Position numbers and translations under genes: made by a program
Shown: positions 36,445 through 46,101 of the stretch, piece by piece
Layout: each line of letters begins with the position of its first letter
How positions within the stretch are numbered: the stretch's first letter is position 1
Origin: Luteimonas cucumeris
Lineage (GTDB): Bacteria; Pseudomonadota; Gammaproteobacteria; Xanthomonadales; Xanthomonadaceae
Assembly (NCBI RefSeq): GCF_007830035.1
Contig: NZ_VLKN01000003.1
Location: forward strand, 186,001 to 250,000
Direction of reading: 5' to 3'
Length of the DNA stretch: 64,000 nt
The notes under the pieces: model-generated
Told to the model about the DNA's origin: nothing
The model's input: the letters and a program-made list of their open reading frames with translations, nothing else
The model's database searches: none

Positions 36445-37196
36445 TCCCGCCACCGCCTTGCGCGACATTCCAGGTCTATCCGGCGATCGACGTGCGTGCG
36501 GGCCGCGTGGTGCGGCTGGCGCAGGGCGACTATGCGCGCGAGACCCGTTACGACGACGATCCGCTGGCGCTCGCCACGCGCTATGCGGCCGCTGGTGCGC
36601 GATGGCTGCACCTCGTCGACCTGGACGCTGCGCGCGCAGGCGGTTACACGCTGCAGGCACTGCTGACGCGGATCAAGGGCGACACCGGATTGTCGGTACA
36701 GACGGGCGGCGGCGTGCGCAGCGAAACGGATGTCGAACGCCTGCTGGAGCTCGGGGCCGATCGCGTCGTGATCGGATCGCTGTCGGTCAGCGCGCCGGCA
36801 CGCATCGCCGCATGGATCGGACGCTACGGCAGCGCGAACCTGACGATCGCGCTGGATGCACGCTGCGCGCCTGATGGACGCTGGTTTCCGGCCACGCATG
36901 GCTGGACCCGACAGGGACGACGCACGTTGAGCACGTTGGTGCGCTTCTATACCCGTTCCGGCCTGCAGCACCTGCTGTGCACCGACATCGCCCGCGACGG
37001 CATGTTGTCGGGGCCGAACCTGCAGCTGTATGCGTTGTTGCGGCAATGGGCGCCGCAGATCGAACTGCAGGCTTCCGGCGGTGTGCGCGGCATCGAAGAC
37101 GTCCGTGGGGCGCGCGAGGCCGGCTGCAGCGGCATCGTGCTGGGCAAGGCGCTGCTGGAAGGACGCATGGACCTGTCGCAGGCGCTGTCGTGCTGA
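36441..37196 (+). CDS. hisA: ProFAR isomerase
   Basis: The 251-residue TIM-barrel enzyme isomerises ProFAR to PRFAR. It has the catalytic aspartate in [47 protein letters not shown], the second aspartate in [16 protein letters not shown], and the phosphate-binding [12 protein letters not shown]. Its ATG overlaps the hisH stop, and its own end overlaps hisF by seven bases. Confidence 0.94.
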   Translation: MIPPPPCATFQVYPAIDVRAGRVVRLAQGDYARETRYDDDPLALATRYAAAGARWLHLVDLDAARAGGYTLQALLTRIKGDTGLSVQTGGGVRSETDVERLLELGADRVVIGSLSVSAPARIAAWIGRYGSANLTIALDARCAPDGRWFPATHGWTRQGRRTLSTLVRFYTRSGLQHLLCTDIARDGMLSGPNLQLYALLRQWAPQIELQASGGVRGIEDVRGAREAGCSGIVLGKALLEGRMDLSQALSC

Positions 37197-37966
37197 GCCG
37201 GCGCATCATCCCGTGTCTGGATGTGCGCGACGGACGCGTAGTCAAGGGCGTGCGCTTCCGCGACCACGTCGACATGGGCGATATCGTCGCGCTGGCGGCG
37301 CGCTATCGCGACGAGGGCGCTGACGAACTGGTGTTCTACGACATCGGTGCCAGTCCGCAGGGGCGCAGCGTCGATCCGGCCTGGGTCGAACGTGTCGCAC
37401 GCGCGCTCGACATACCGTTCTGCGTTGCCGGTGGCATCGGCGATGTCGAATCGGCGCGGCGCGTGCTGCACGCCGGTGCCGACAAGATCTCGGTCAATAC
37501 CCCGGCCCTGCAACGGCCTGGCCTGATTTCGGAACTGGCCGACGCGTTCGGGGTGCAGTGCGTCGTCGTCGGCATCGATTCGCAGCGCGACGCGGATGGC
37601 GAATGGCGCGTACGCAGCCACACCGGCGATCCCGATCGCATGCGCTCGCCAGGGCGGCGCACGCTGGACTGGGTGGTCGAGGCGCAGCGACTCGGCGCCG
37701 GCGAGATCGTGCTCAACTGCATGGGCAGCGACGGCGTGCGTGAGGGCTATGACATCGCACAGCTGCGTGCCGTGCGGGCAGTCTGCGAGGTGCCGCTGGT
37801 CGCGTCGGGCGGCGCCGGCAACCCCGGACATTTCGCCGAGGTGTTCCGCGATGCGGACGTCGATGGCGCATTGGCGGCCAGCGTGTTCCATGGTGGTGAC
37901 ATCGCGATCCCGGCGTTGAAATCCTTCCTGCGTGGACAGGGGATCGAGGTGCGCCATGAAGCCTGA
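37190..37966 (+). CDS. hisF: Imidazole glycerol phosphate synthase, cyclase subunit
   Basis: The 258-residue TIM barrel cyclises PRFAR with ammonia from HisH. Motifs are [58 protein letters not shown] and the catalytic aspartate region [14 protein letters not shown]. Canonical HisF has a TSMDxDGTKxGYD motif there, so the serine-aspartate reading is a variant. The start is GTG at 37190, seven bases inside hisA. The family N-terminus begins at the next residues. Confidence 0.93.
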   Translation: MLSRRIIPCLDVRDGRVVKGVRFRDHVDMGDIVALAARYRDEGADELVFYDIGASPQGRSVDPAWVERVARALDIPFCVAGGIGDVESARRVLHAGADKISVNTPALQRPGLISELADAFGVQCVVVGIDSQRDADGEWRVRSHTGDPDRMRSPGRRTLDWVVEAQRLGAGEIVLNCMGSDGVREGYDIAQLRAVRAVCEVPLVASGGAGNPGHFAEVFRDADVDGALAASVFHGGDIAIPALKSFLRGQGIEVRHEA

Positions 37967-38573
37967 GGTCGTCGAATCACTGGCCTGGTCGCGTGCGGCC
38001 GACCGGCGCGAGGGTGGGCTGCTGCCGGCCGTCGTGCAGGATGCCGGCAACCAGCGCGTGCTGATGCTCGGCTACATGTCGCGCCAGGCGCTCGAATTCA
38101 CCCTGTCCAGCGGCTGGGTGACCTTCTACAGCCGCAGCCGGGCGCGCCTGTGGACCAAGGGCGAAAGCTCGGGGCATCGACTGGCGCTGGTGTCCATCGA
38201 GGCAGATTGCGATGGCGACACGCTGCTGGTGCAGGCGCGTCCGCTGGGGCCGACCTGCCATCTCGATCGCGCCAGCTGTTTCGCGGGCGCGCCGGCCAGC
38301 GTGCTGGCGACGCTCGATGCGCTCATCGCGCAGCGCGACCGCGAGCGACCCGATGGCAGTTACACCACGCAACTGTTGCAGCTCGGCGTGACGCGCGCGG
38401 CACAGAAAGTGGGCGAGGAGGGTGTCGAAACGGCGTTGGCGGCCGTCGTGCAGGACGATGCCGCGCTGCTCGGCGAAGCGGCCGACCTGACCTATCACCT
38501 GCTGGTATTGCTGCGGCTGCGCGGGCTGGGGCTGGCCGAGCTGGACGAAACCCTGCGCGGTCGCGGCGGTTGA
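37956..38573 (+). CDS. hisI: Bifunctional phosphoribosyl-AMP cyclohydrolase/phosphoribosyl-ATP pyrophosphatase
   Basis: HisIE carries out steps two and three. The cyclohydrolase half has [37 protein letters not shown] and the zinc cysteines in EADCDGDT and [12 protein letters not shown]. The pyrophosphatase half (from about 120) has [15 protein letters not shown] and [12 protein letters not shown]. The 205 residues match the fused form. The gene ends the operon and lies three bases from the convergent diguanylate cyclase gene. Confidence 0.94.
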   Translation: MKPEVVESLAWSRAADRREGGLLPAVVQDAGNQRVLMLGYMSRQALEFTLSSGWVTFYSRSRARLWTKGESSGHRLALVSIEADCDGDTLLVQARPLGPTCHLDRASCFAGAPASVLATLDALIAQRDRERPDGSYTTQLLQLGVTRAAQKVGEEGVETALAAVVQDDAALLGEAADLTYHLLVLLRLRGLGLAELDETLRGRGG

Positions 38574-38576
38574 TCG

Positions 38577-40430
38577 CTAGACCTGCGTCGTCCCATAGGG
38601 CGCGGCCGATGTGCAGACCTGGTCGCGACCCTGCGCCTTGGCCGAATACAGCGCCAGGTCGGCCGCCATCAGCGCCGCATCGATGCTGCTGGCCGAATCC
38701 TCCGTCGACTGCACGGCATGCACGCCGATGCTCGCCGAGATGTGGATCTCCTGGCCGCCGCGCACTACGCAGGGTTCCTGCTGCAGTTGCCGGCGCAACA
38801 CTTCGCCGACATCGGCGGCGGCCGCCAGGTCGTGGCCGGGCAACCCGACGATGAACTCCTCGCCTCCGTAACGCGCCAGCAACGCCTTGTACGGCCGCAG
38901 GGTATCGCCGATGCGGTGCGCGGCCCAGCGCAGGCAATCGTCGCCGACAAGGTGGCCATGCTGGTCGTTGATGTTCTTGAAATGGTCCAGGTCGATCATC
39001 AGCAGCGACAGCGGCGATCCCAGGACACGGCTTTCGCGCAGCATCGCTTCGAAGGCCTCGCGGAAATGGGTGCGGTTGTACAGCCCGGTCAATCCATCGC
39101 GACGACTGGAATCACGCAGCCTGTTGTGCGCGTCCTCGAGCTGCGCGAGGGTGCCGCGCAGTTCCTGGGTGCGTTGCGCGACCTTGCGCTCCAGGCGCAG
39201 GTTGGCGTCGCTGACGATGCGCTCGTTCTCCTGGCGCAGCGACGCATAGCGCCTGCTCAAGGCGATCGACAGCAGCAGCATTTCAAGCGCCGAACCGATC
39301 TGCACGCCGTACTCGGTGACGAAGGTCTTCGGCAGTACGCCGAACGCGACCAGGGTGAAGGACGTGGTGCCGAGCAGGAACAAGGCCCAGGCGGCCAGGA
39401 ACAGCCGCGCCGGCGCGTAGCCGCGACGCAGCACGACGATGCTCGCGATCGCGATCCAGGCCACGCCGAACAGCACTGCCTTGGCCGCAATGGTGGTCGA
39501 CAGGCGATACGGCATCTGCAACGCCGCCAGTGCCAGCAGCGCGAAGAAAACGATCAGCGCGAGGCTGACCCGGTTGCCCCACGGCCAGCGTTCGCGCAGT
39601 TCAAGGAAGGTGCGCGCGAACTGCTGCATGCCGATCAGGGCCAGGCAGATCGACAACGGCACGGATTTGTCGGCGAGCCAGGGCGAGTTGGGCCACAGGT
39701 ATTCGTAACCCAGGCCATTGAGCGTGAACAGCACCATGCCGAACGCGGACAGGTGGAACAGATACCAGAAATAACCGGGATCGCGCAGCGTCAGCCATAG
39801 CACGAGGTTGTAGAAGAACAGCGCGACGAGGATGCCGTAGTAGATGCCGATCGCCAGCTGTGCATCGCGGGTCAGGTCGACGAAGGCGGTCGGCGTGTAC
39901 AGGTCCAGCGGCACCTGCATTGAACTCTGGCTTTGTACGCGCACCAGCAGGTCGACCTGCTCGCCGAGCGGCAGGTCGAGCCAGAAATTCGGGTGCCGGT
40001 AGCGGATGCTGCGCGCTTCGAATGGCAACGAGTCGCCGCCTGCGTGGTGCACGACGCGACCATCCGGATACTTCACGTAGATGTCGATGCTGTCGCTCAG
40101 CGCGTAGCGCTGCACCAGCAGCCAGCGCTGCTCGTGGGTATTGCGGTTGACGATGCTGGCGTGGAACCAGAACGCACCCTGCTGGAAGCCGAATTCGTGG
40201 CTGCCGCCTGGCAACGGCACGAACTCGCCCGCGGCAAGCCTGCGAAAAGCGCTGGCCGTATCATCGCTGGCATGCACGTCGTGGCGATAGCGCGTGTGGT
40301 CCGTCAACGACGTCCCGGCCATGCCGGGTGACAGTTCCAGCGTCGTCTGTGCCCGCGCCCACGGGCCGGTGCATGACAGGATCAAGAACAGCGCCAGCTG
40401 CACCGGCCACCGGCTCCAACCAAAACCCAT
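38577..40430 (-). CDS. Membrane diguanylate cyclase with 7TMR-DISM sensor
   Basis: The 617-residue protein has a signal peptide, a periplasmic 7TMR-DISM extracellular domain (about 35-185; AFWFHASIVNRN, PNFWLDLPLGEQVDLLVRVQ), and seven membrane helices (about 190-390). A coiled segment (LRQENERIVSDANLRLERKVAQR) and a GGDEF domain (about 450-600) follow. The active site is ARYGGEEFIVGLP, so c-di-GMP synthesis is expected. The inhibitory RxxD site is not present (RPYK at that place). The start at 40430 follows GAGGGGGTGGT, a strong ribosome binding site. It could supply c-di-GMP to the pga or Clp systems, but that link is inference. Confidence 0.9.
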   Translation of the reverse strand: MGFGWSRWPVQLALFLILSCTGPWARAQTTLELSPGMAGTSLTDHTRYRHDVHASDDTASAFRRLAAGEFVPLPGGSHEFGFQQGAFWFHASIVNRNTHEQRWLLVQRYALSDSIDIYVKYPDGRVVHHAGGDSLPFEARSIRYRHPNFWLDLPLGEQVDLLVRVQSQSSMQVPLDLYTPTAFVDLTRDAQLAIGIYYGILVALFFYNLVLWLTLRDPGYFWYLFHLSAFGMVLFTLNGLGYEYLWPNSPWLADKSVPLSICLALIGMQQFARTFLELRERWPWGNRVSLALIVFFALLALAALQMPYRLSTTIAAKAVLFGVAWIAIASIVVLRRGYAPARLFLAAWALFLLGTTSFTLVAFGVLPKTFVTEYGVQIGSALEMLLLSIALSRRYASLRQENERIVSDANLRLERKVAQRTQELRGTLAQLEDAHNRLRDSSRRDGLTGLYNRTHFREAFEAMLRESRVLGSPLSLLMIDLDHFKNINDQHGHLVGDDCLRWAAHRIGDTLRPYKALLARYGGEEFIVGLPGHDLAAAADVGEVLRRQLQQEPCVVRGGQEIHISASIGVHAVQSTEDSASSIDAALMAADLALYSAKAQGRDQVCTSAAPYGTTQV

Positions 40431-40598
40431 ACCACCCCCTCGCATCCGGATCCCTGGCGCGCCCGCCCGCGCCTCAACGCCTCGCATGTTGCCGTCATGG
40501 AATAGCAACGCGACTTCCAGTCCCTTTCCGGACAGGCCTAGCCACGCTGTGCTGATCCGCGGCGGCATAATTCCCCTGTTGCCGCCACCGGATCGACG

Positions 40599-42200
40599 AT
40601 GAAGCCGACGCCATTCTGCCTTCTGTTCACGCTACTTGCAGCTCCGCCGGTCATGGCGGACATGCCGTCCTGCGGCAGCGGCCACGTGTTCGACGACGCC
40701 AATGGCAATGGCGCACGGGATGCGGGCGAGGACGGCATCGCCGGCGTGAAGGTATCGGACGGCATGCGCATCGTGGAAACCGATTCCACGGGACGCTATG
40801 CGGGGCTGGGCGGCGACGCGGCGCGCACGGTTTTTCTGGTCAAGCCCGCAGGCTACGCGCCGGCATCGCGCGCCGATGGCCTGCCCGATTTCTGGCGCAA
40901 CCCGCCGGCAGGGGCAGGGCATTCGTTGCGGTACGGAGGCATGGCGGCATCGTCGTGCCGGGATTTCGCGTTGCGGCGGACGCCACCACGCAAGGCGGGG
41001 ATCGAAGTACTGGTATTCGCCGACCCGCAACCCAAGTCCATGGTCGACGTCGACTATTACCGCCGCGACATCGTCGAGCCCATCGCCGGCACCCATGGCG
41101 CGCAGCTGGGGATGTCGCTGGGCGATATCGTCAACGACGATCTGTCGCTGTACCCGGCGATGAACCGCATCACCGCAGGCCTGGGCGTGCCGTGGCTGCA
41201 CCTGCCGGGCAATCACGATCTGGACTTCGATGCGTCGCGCGACGAGGACTCGCTGCTGAGCTTCCGCAACCTCTACGGACCGGATACGTTCGCGTGGGAA
41301 GAGCCGGAACTGGTATTCATCGGCCTGGACGACGTGATCCATCTTCCGGGACAGAAGCCTGCCTACACCGGCGGCCTGCGCGAGGACCAGTTCGCCTTTC
41401 TCGAAGCCTACCTGCGCGATGCGCCGCGCGATCGCCTGCTGGTGGTGGCGGCGCACATCCCGTTCTTCGACACGTCGAAGGTGCCCGGGCGGCCGTCGTT
41501 CCGCGTCGCCGATCGCGAACGCCTGTTCGCATTGCTCAGGGACTTTCCGCGGGTGCTGCTGCTGACCGGGCACGACCATACCCAGCGCCATGTCCGCCAC
41601 GGCGCGGTCGATGGCTGGCACGGCGCTGAACCGCTGCACGAATACAACGTTGGTGCGGCCTGCGGCGCGTTCTGGAGTGGCGTCAAGGACGATGCCGGCA
41701 TTCCTGACGCGACGATGAGCGACGGCACGCCCAACGGCTACGCGACGCTGCACGTGCAACCCGGCGGTGCGTACGCCTTGAGCTGGCATCCGGCGCGTCA
41801 CCGCGAGCGCGCGGACTTCACCAAGGCAGTCGCGCTGCATGCGCCAGCGGTGCTGCGCCAAGGTGCCTATCCGGCCTGGGCGGTGTACGCCAATGTTTTC
41901 ATGGGCCAGCAGGACCAGCGCGTCGAATACCGCATCGACGGCGGTGCGTGGAAGCCGATGACGAAGGCCTCGCGCGCCGATCCGCGGATGCTGGCCGAGA
42001 ACGTCGCCGACGATGCCGTCGATGCGTTGCGCGGTTTCGACCGATCACCGGAAGCCACGCCATCGCTGCACCTGTGGCGCGGTACGCTGCCGACCGACCT
42101 GGCAATCGGCGCGCACCGTATCGAGGTTCGTGCCTTCGACGCGTGGCGCGGCGAGCAGCGTGCGTCGACGCAATACCGCCTGCAGGCGGCGGCGCCCTGA
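40599..42200 (+). CDS. Exported calcineurin-like metallophosphoesterase
   Basis: The 533-residue protein has a signal peptide (PFCLLFTLLAAPPVMA) and an N-terminal domain with GHVFDDANGNGARDAGEDGI, a SdrD/B-like calcium-binding beta domain. The central phosphoesterase has VLVFADPQP, GMSLGDIVND, LHLPGNHDLDF, AAHIPFF and LTGHDHTQRH, the full set of metal ligands. A C-terminal beta domain ends the protein. It is probably periplasmic or secreted; the phosphoester or nucleotide substrate is unknown. It is divergent from the diguanylate cyclase gene. Confidence 0.87.
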   Translation: MKPTPFCLLFTLLAAPPVMADMPSCGSGHVFDDANGNGARDAGEDGIAGVKVSDGMRIVETDSTGRYAGLGGDAARTVFLVKPAGYAPASRADGLPDFWRNPPAGAGHSLRYGGMAASSCRDFALRRTPPRKAGIEVLVFADPQPKSMVDVDYYRRDIVEPIAGTHGAQLGMSLGDIVNDDLSLYPAMNRITAGLGVPWLHLPGNHDLDFDASRDEDSLLSFRNLYGPDTFAWEEPELVFIGLDDVIHLPGQKPAYTGGLREDQFAFLEAYLRDAPRDRLLVVAAHIPFFDTSKVPGRPSFRVADRERLFALLRDFPRVLLLTGHDHTQRHVRHGAVDGWHGAEPLHEYNVGAACGAFWSGVKDDAGIPDATMSDGTPNGYATLHVQPGGAYALSWHPARHRERADFTKAVALHAPAVLRQGAYPAWAVYANVFMGQQDQRVEYRIDGGAWKPMTKASRADPRMLAENVADDAVDALRGFDRSPEATPSLHLWRGTLPTDLAIGAHRIEVRAFDAWRGEQRASTQYRLQAAAP

Positions 42201-42248
42201 CTTCGAACGGCTTCTTTGCCGCATTCGCCCAACGCACGGAGTCGAAAG

Positions 42249-42833
42249 ATGAGCAGGACCCCCGTTCCGGAATTGCCGGTCAAGCTGTTCAAGACTGCTG
42301 CCGCATGCGAAAAATGGCTTGCCGCACATCCTGACGGTCCCGGCGTGTGGATGCAGTTCGCCAAGAAGGAACAGGGCGTGTCGTCGTTGAGCTATGCGGA
42401 GGCGGTCGATGTGGCGCTGTGCCACGGCTGGATCGATGGCCAGCTCAAGAGCCTCGATGCGCAGTTCTATCTGCGCCGCTTCACACCGCGAAGCCCACGC
42501 AGCGTCTGGTCGAAGATCAATGTCGCCAAGGCCGAAAAGCTGATCGCTTGCGGCCGCATGCAAGCGGCCGGTCTGCGCGAGATCGAGGCCGCCAAGGCCG
42601 ACGGCCGCTGGGAGATCGCCTACGAACCGGCCAGCACGATGCAGGTACCCGATGAATTGGCCCGCGCGCTGGCCAACAACCGCAAGGCGAAAGCGTTCTT
42701 CGAGCAGCTGGACAGGGCCAATCGCTATGCGGTGTGCTGGCGCGTACAGACGGCGAAGAAGCCGGAAACGCGCGCGGCGCGCGTCGAAAAGCTGGTGGCG
42801 ATGCTGGCCCGGGGCGAAAAGATCCACGCCTAG
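42249..42833 (+). CDS. YdeI/OmpD-associated family protein
   Basis: The 194-residue protein has the YdeI pattern: LFKTAAACEKWLAAHPDGPG, then GVSSLSYAEAVDVALCHGWIDGQLKSLDAQFYLRRFTPR, SVWSKINVAKAEKLI, and the C-terminal ANNRKAKAFFEQLDRANRYA with RVEKLVAML. The biochemical role of the family is not settled. Some members are linked to bacteriocin or antimicrobial-peptide tolerance. The start at 42249 has GGAG upstream. Confidence 0.85.
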   Translation: MSRTPVPELPVKLFKTAAACEKWLAAHPDGPGVWMQFAKKEQGVSSLSYAEAVDVALCHGWIDGQLKSLDAQFYLRRFTPRSPRSVWSKINVAKAEKLIACGRMQAAGLREIEAAKADGRWEIAYEPASTMQVPDELARALANNRKAKAFFEQLDRANRYAVCWRVQTAKKPETRAARVEKLVAMLARGEKIHA

Positions 42834-42858
42834 TTTCGTAGCGTGAAGCAGGGCTTGG

Positions 42859-43815
42859 CTACTGGGGTTTGGCTGCCGGTGTTTTCGCGACACCGGGCGT
42901 GTAGGGATAAGGCACCGGATCGCCCGGGACGATACTGGATTCCCATGCGCGCAGGCGCTCGCCGATGCGTGCGCCGACATCGATCTGCGGCAACGACGGC
43001 TCCTGATCTTCCTGCTTCTCGCGCTTGGCGATGGCGTCGCGGGCGAGGTCGTAGGCAGCGACGAAGTCGGTGCTGCGATTGAGGCCGTCGACCAGCCAGG
43101 CATGGCCGAAATAGGTGGCCGCCGATTCGGTGCCGCAGCCGAACGACGCGCGGTCGGCGCGCGCTGCCGTGATCAGCAGTGTGTCCGGACCGCGCAATGC
43201 CGGCAGGAAGCCACCCGAGTAGCAGGCGGAGATCACCACGACACGGTTGCGGATGCCGGACTCGTCCAGCGCCGTGCGCAGGTCCTGCGGCGTCAGCCAG
43301 TCCTCCACTACGGGTGGGAAGTGCACCGCCAGTTCGTGGTCCTCGGTACCGTGCATGGTCAGGTAGAGCAGCAACAGGTCCTGCTCGCGATCCATGGTGC
43401 TGCCGATGCGGGCCAGTGCGTCGTACAGGTTGTCGTAGGTGGCCAGCGAATGCGGCGCCTTGCCGAGGCTGTCGGCGTGGTTGATCAGGGTAACGACGCG
43501 ACCCTGCGCTCCGAAACGCTGTTCGAATAGTGACTCCAGATAGACGACCTCATTGCGGAATACATTCTCTTCGCCGTCGCCGGCGAATCCGAGCACGTAC
43601 AGGTCGGGTTGGCCGGGTCGTTGCGGCGCCAGTGCGGCCAGTTCGCGATCGAGTTGGCGGGCATCGCGTTCGGCCAGCACACCGTCGTCGAGCATGCGCT
43701 CAGGGGATGCGCTGTCGACAGGAATCCGATCGCCGGCTGCAGTGAAGGAGACAGGTTGGTCCGCCGCCAGTGACGTCGACAGCAGCAACAGGCAGAGCAG
43801 TGGTGCGAGGTGCAT
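42859..43815 (-). CDS. Secreted C13-family (legumain-like) cysteine peptidase
   Basis: The 318-residue protein has a signal peptide (LAPLLCLLLLSTSLAAD) and a caspase-like fold. The catalytic histidine is in LTMHGTEDH (H155) and the catalytic cysteine in VVVISACYSGGF (C198), as in family C13. GEENVFRNEVVYLESLFEQRFG, ADSLGKAPHSLATYDNL and the C-terminal YFGHAWLVDGL support it. The target is unknown. It probably acts in the periplasm or outside. It shares the strand with mtnC, which lies 23 bases upstream. Confidence 0.85.
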   Translation of the reverse strand: MHLAPLLCLLLLSTSLAADQPVSFTAAGDRIPVDSASPERMLDDGVLAERDARQLDRELAALAPQRPGQPDLYVLGFAGDGEENVFRNEVVYLESLFEQRFGAQGRVVTLINHADSLGKAPHSLATYDNLYDALARIGSTMDREQDLLLLYLTMHGTEDHELAVHFPPVVEDWLTPQDLRTALDESGIRNRVVVISACYSGGFLPALRGPDTLLITAARADRASFGCGTESAATYFGHAWLVDGLNRSTDFVAAYDLARDAIAKREKQEDQEPSLPQIDVGARIGERLRAWESSIVPGDPVPYPYTPGVAKTPAAKPQ

Positions 43816-43838
43816 GGCGATCCGGCAGCGCGTCCGTT

Positions 43839-44543
43839 TCAAGCGACATCCGGGCGTATGCCCGAGAAATCCTCGACGCGGCCGTGGCCATTCGTGGCTT
43901 CGCCCAGGCGCGGCTGCGGATAGTCCTCGCGCCGGTCGACCAGCACCGTGCGCAGGCCGGCGTCGCGCGCCGCATCCAGTTCCTCGACCACGTCGGACAG
44001 GAACACGATTTCCGCAGCAGGACGGCCCAGCCGTGCAGCGATCGTGCGATAGCTGGCGGCATCGCGCTTGTGGCCGACCTCGGTGTCGAAGAACGCCGAG
44101 AACAACGGGATCAGGTCGCCGGCATCGGTATGGCCGAACAACAGCTTCTGTGCCGCGACCGACCCGGATGAATACACCGCCAGCGCATGGCCGTCGGCAT
44201 GCCATTGCTTCAGCATGCGCGCTGCATCCGGATAGACCGGCGCGGTGAAATCGGCATTCAGGTAACCGTCCTGCCAGATCATGCCCTGCAGCGCCTTCAA
44301 CGCGGTGTGCTTGCGATCCTGGTCGATCCAGCCCTGCAGCGTCTCGACGATCACCGCATCGGTGCAGATGCCGCCGCTCTCGGTGGCGACGATGTCCAGC
44401 CACCTGCGCACGTCGGGATCATCGCGGTTCTCGTCGACGAAATCCGGCAGCGCGTTCCTGGCGTAGGGAAACAGCACGTCCTTGACGAAGGAGATGCTGC
44501 TGGTGGTGCCTTCGATATCGGTGAGGATCAGGCGCTTGCTCAT
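43839..44543 (-). CDS. mtnC: Acireductone synthase (enolase-phosphatase E1)
   Basis: This 234-residue HAD-superfamily enzyme enolises and dephosphorylates diketomethylthiopentyl phosphate in methionine salvage. It has the nucleophile motif [24 protein letters not shown], then [32 protein letters not shown] and [18 protein letters not shown]. The start at 44543 (MSKRLILTD) removes an 11-residue extension that is just the upstream REP element. It is the last of mtnB-mtnD-mtnC. Confidence 0.93.
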   Translation of the reverse strand: MSKRLILTDIEGTTSSISFVKDVLFPYARNALPDFVDENRDDPDVRRWLDIVATESGGICTDAVIVETLQGWIDQDRKHTALKALQGMIWQDGYLNADFTAPVYPDAARMLKQWHADGHALAVYSSGSVAAQKLLFGHTDAGDLIPLFSAFFDTEVGHKRDAASYRTIAARLGRPAAEIVFLSDVVEELDAARDAGLRTVLVDRREDYPQPRLGEATNGHGRVEDFSGIRPDVA

Positions 44544-44548
44544 TGGCG

Positions 44549-44576
44549 CGTCATCCCGGCGCAAGCCGGGGCCCAT
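44549..44576. repeat. REP-like palindrome between mtnD and mtnC
   Basis: CCCGGC-GCAA-GCCGGG (44555-44570) forms a six-pair hairpin inside CGTCATCCCGG...CCGGGGCCCATG. It is related to the element at 31046 and lies just upstream of the mtnC start. Confidence 0.65.
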
Positions 44577-44675
44577 GTTGATTAGCAGGTCGGAACAGCA
44601 GGGTCACGGGCAGACCAGCCTTTGGCTGTCGCAAACGCGTCCTGACAGCGTGGGAAGACGGCTTGTAGAAAATGC

Positions 44676-45233
44676 TCAACCGGTCTTGTCCTTCTCGTAG
44701 CGCGGGAACTTCTGCGCGATGTCGGTGCCGGTGAAATGCCCGACCCAGCCGTCCGGCTCGGTGAAGAAACGGATCGCGACGAAGCTCGGCTCCGGACCCA
44801 TGTCGAACCAGTGCGTGGTGCCGTCCGGCACCGCGATCAGGTCGTTCTTGACGCATTCGATCTCGTAGACCTTGCCACCGACGTGCAGCGTGAACAGGCC
44901 GGAGCCGGCGACGAAGAAGCGCACTTCGTCTTCCTTGTGGAAATGCTCGTCGAGGAACTTGCGGCGCATTTCCTCGCGGTTCGGGTTGTCCGGCGCGATG
45001 CTGACCACGTCGACGGTCTTGAAGCCATGCTGCTGCACCAGCCGGTCGATGTCGGCCCGATAGGCGGCCATGACCTGTTCCGGCGTGGCGCCGGGCTCGA
45101 TCGGCTGCGACGCCTGCCAGCGCTCGAAGGTCACGCCGATCTTGCGCAGCTCGCGCGCGATGTCGCCGCCATCGCTGCTGCTGAACTGCGGGGTGTCGGG
45201 ACTGTCGTCGGCGAAGATGCGTAAACGGCTCAT
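44676..45233 (-). CDS. mtnD: Acireductone dioxygenase
   Basis: This 185-residue cupin oxidises acireductone, to the methionine keto acid precursor with iron or to an off-pathway product with nickel. Metal ligands are visible in [14 protein letters not shown] (HxH and E) and GTTHWFDMG (H). The start [10 protein letters not shown] is the expected N-terminus. It is 130 bases upstream of mtnC with a REP element between, and follows mtnB by about 130 bases. Confidence 0.94.
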   Translation of the reverse strand: MSRLRIFADDSPDTPQFSSSDGGDIARELRKIGVTFERWQASQPIEPGATPEQVMAAYRADIDRLVQQHGFKTVDVVSIAPDNPNREEMRRKFLDEHFHKEDEVRFFVAGSGLFTLHVGGKVYEIECVKNDLIAVPDGTTHWFDMGPEPSFVAIRFFTEPDGWVGHFTGTDIAQKFPRYEKDKTG

Positions 45234-45360
45234 GGCGGCATGCGGGGTGTGGGGAGAACAAGGTTAGCAGGGTGGGCAAATACACCCATAGGGCGGGTGC
45301 GGCCCGCGAACAAGGGCGACCAAATCCTTCCACGGCTGCCGAAGCGGGCTGGGTCCCGCG

Positions 45361-45999
45361 CTACGCGGTATGCAGCTTGCGCAGCTCCAGTTCGCAATGG
45401 AACAGGAATTCGAAGGCTTCCAGGTGGCGGCGGGCCTCGGCCATGTCGCGGCCCCAGGCATAGAGGCCATGGCCGTCGATCAGGTAGCCCCACAGGCATT
45501 GCCGGTCGAGCAGGGCGTCGACCTGGGCGGCGAGGGTGGGCATGTCCTGTGTATTGGCGAATACCGGCACGTCGATCGCCATCTCGTGCGTGGTGTTGCC
45601 GGCAAAGGCCTTCAGCAGTTCGTAACCCTCTAGGTGGACGTGCCCTGCGCCGGCATACAGGCGCGAGGCAATGGTCTGGTTCGGCGAATGCGTATGCAGC
45701 ACGCAGCCGATCTCGGGGAAGCGGCGGTAGAGCTGGGTGTGCAGGAGGGTTTCGGCGGACGGGCGATGGTCGCTGCCCATGGCCTTGCCGTCGAAATCGA
45801 CCACCATGATGTCGGCCTCGTTCAGCCGACCCTTGTCGCGCCCGGACACGGTGATCGCGGCATGACGGTCATCGAGGCGGCGCGAGAAGTTGCTGCTGGT
45901 CGCCGGCGTCCAGCCGAGCGAGGACAGCTCGCGGACGTTGATGATGATCTCGCCGGCGAGCTCGCGCAGGCGATGGGAATCGTAGGACAGGGCGTTCAT
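45361..45999 (-). CDS. mtnB: Methylthioribulose-1-phosphate dehydratase
   Basis: This 212-residue class II aldolase/adducin-fold enzyme dehydrates methylthioribulose 1-phosphate. It has [61 protein letters not shown] and [13 protein letters not shown], with the zinc histidines in LHTHS and the later DGHGLY. The three downstream salvage steps are thus encoded together. MtnA is not in the window. Confidence 0.93.
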   Translation of the reverse strand: MNALSYDSHRLRELAGEIIINVRELSSLGWTPATSSNFSRRLDDRHAAITVSGRDKGRLNEADIMVVDFDGKAMGSDHRPSAETLLHTQLYRRFPEIGCVLHTHSPNQTIASRLYAGAGHVHLEGYELLKAFAGNTTHEMAIDVPVFANTQDMPTLAAQVDALLDRQCLWGYLIDGHGLYAWGRDMAEARRHLEAFEFLFHCELELRKLHTA

Positions 46000-46051
46000 G
46001 CCGCGAGTGTAGCGAAACCGGCAGGATCAGGCGCTAGCGATGGCGCGACAC

Positions 46052-46083
46052 AAAAGAAAACGGCGCGGTTGCCCGCGCCGTTT
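46052..46083 (-). terminator. Rho-independent terminator after the APC permease
   Basis: On the minus strand AAACGGCGCGG and CCGCGCCGTTT form an 11-pair stem around GCAA, followed by a TTTTCTTTT tract. The stem is symmetrical with A's on the other side and might also stop plus-strand transcripts. Confidence 0.88.
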
Positions 46084-46101
46084 CCGATGCTCCGAAGCCG
46101 C

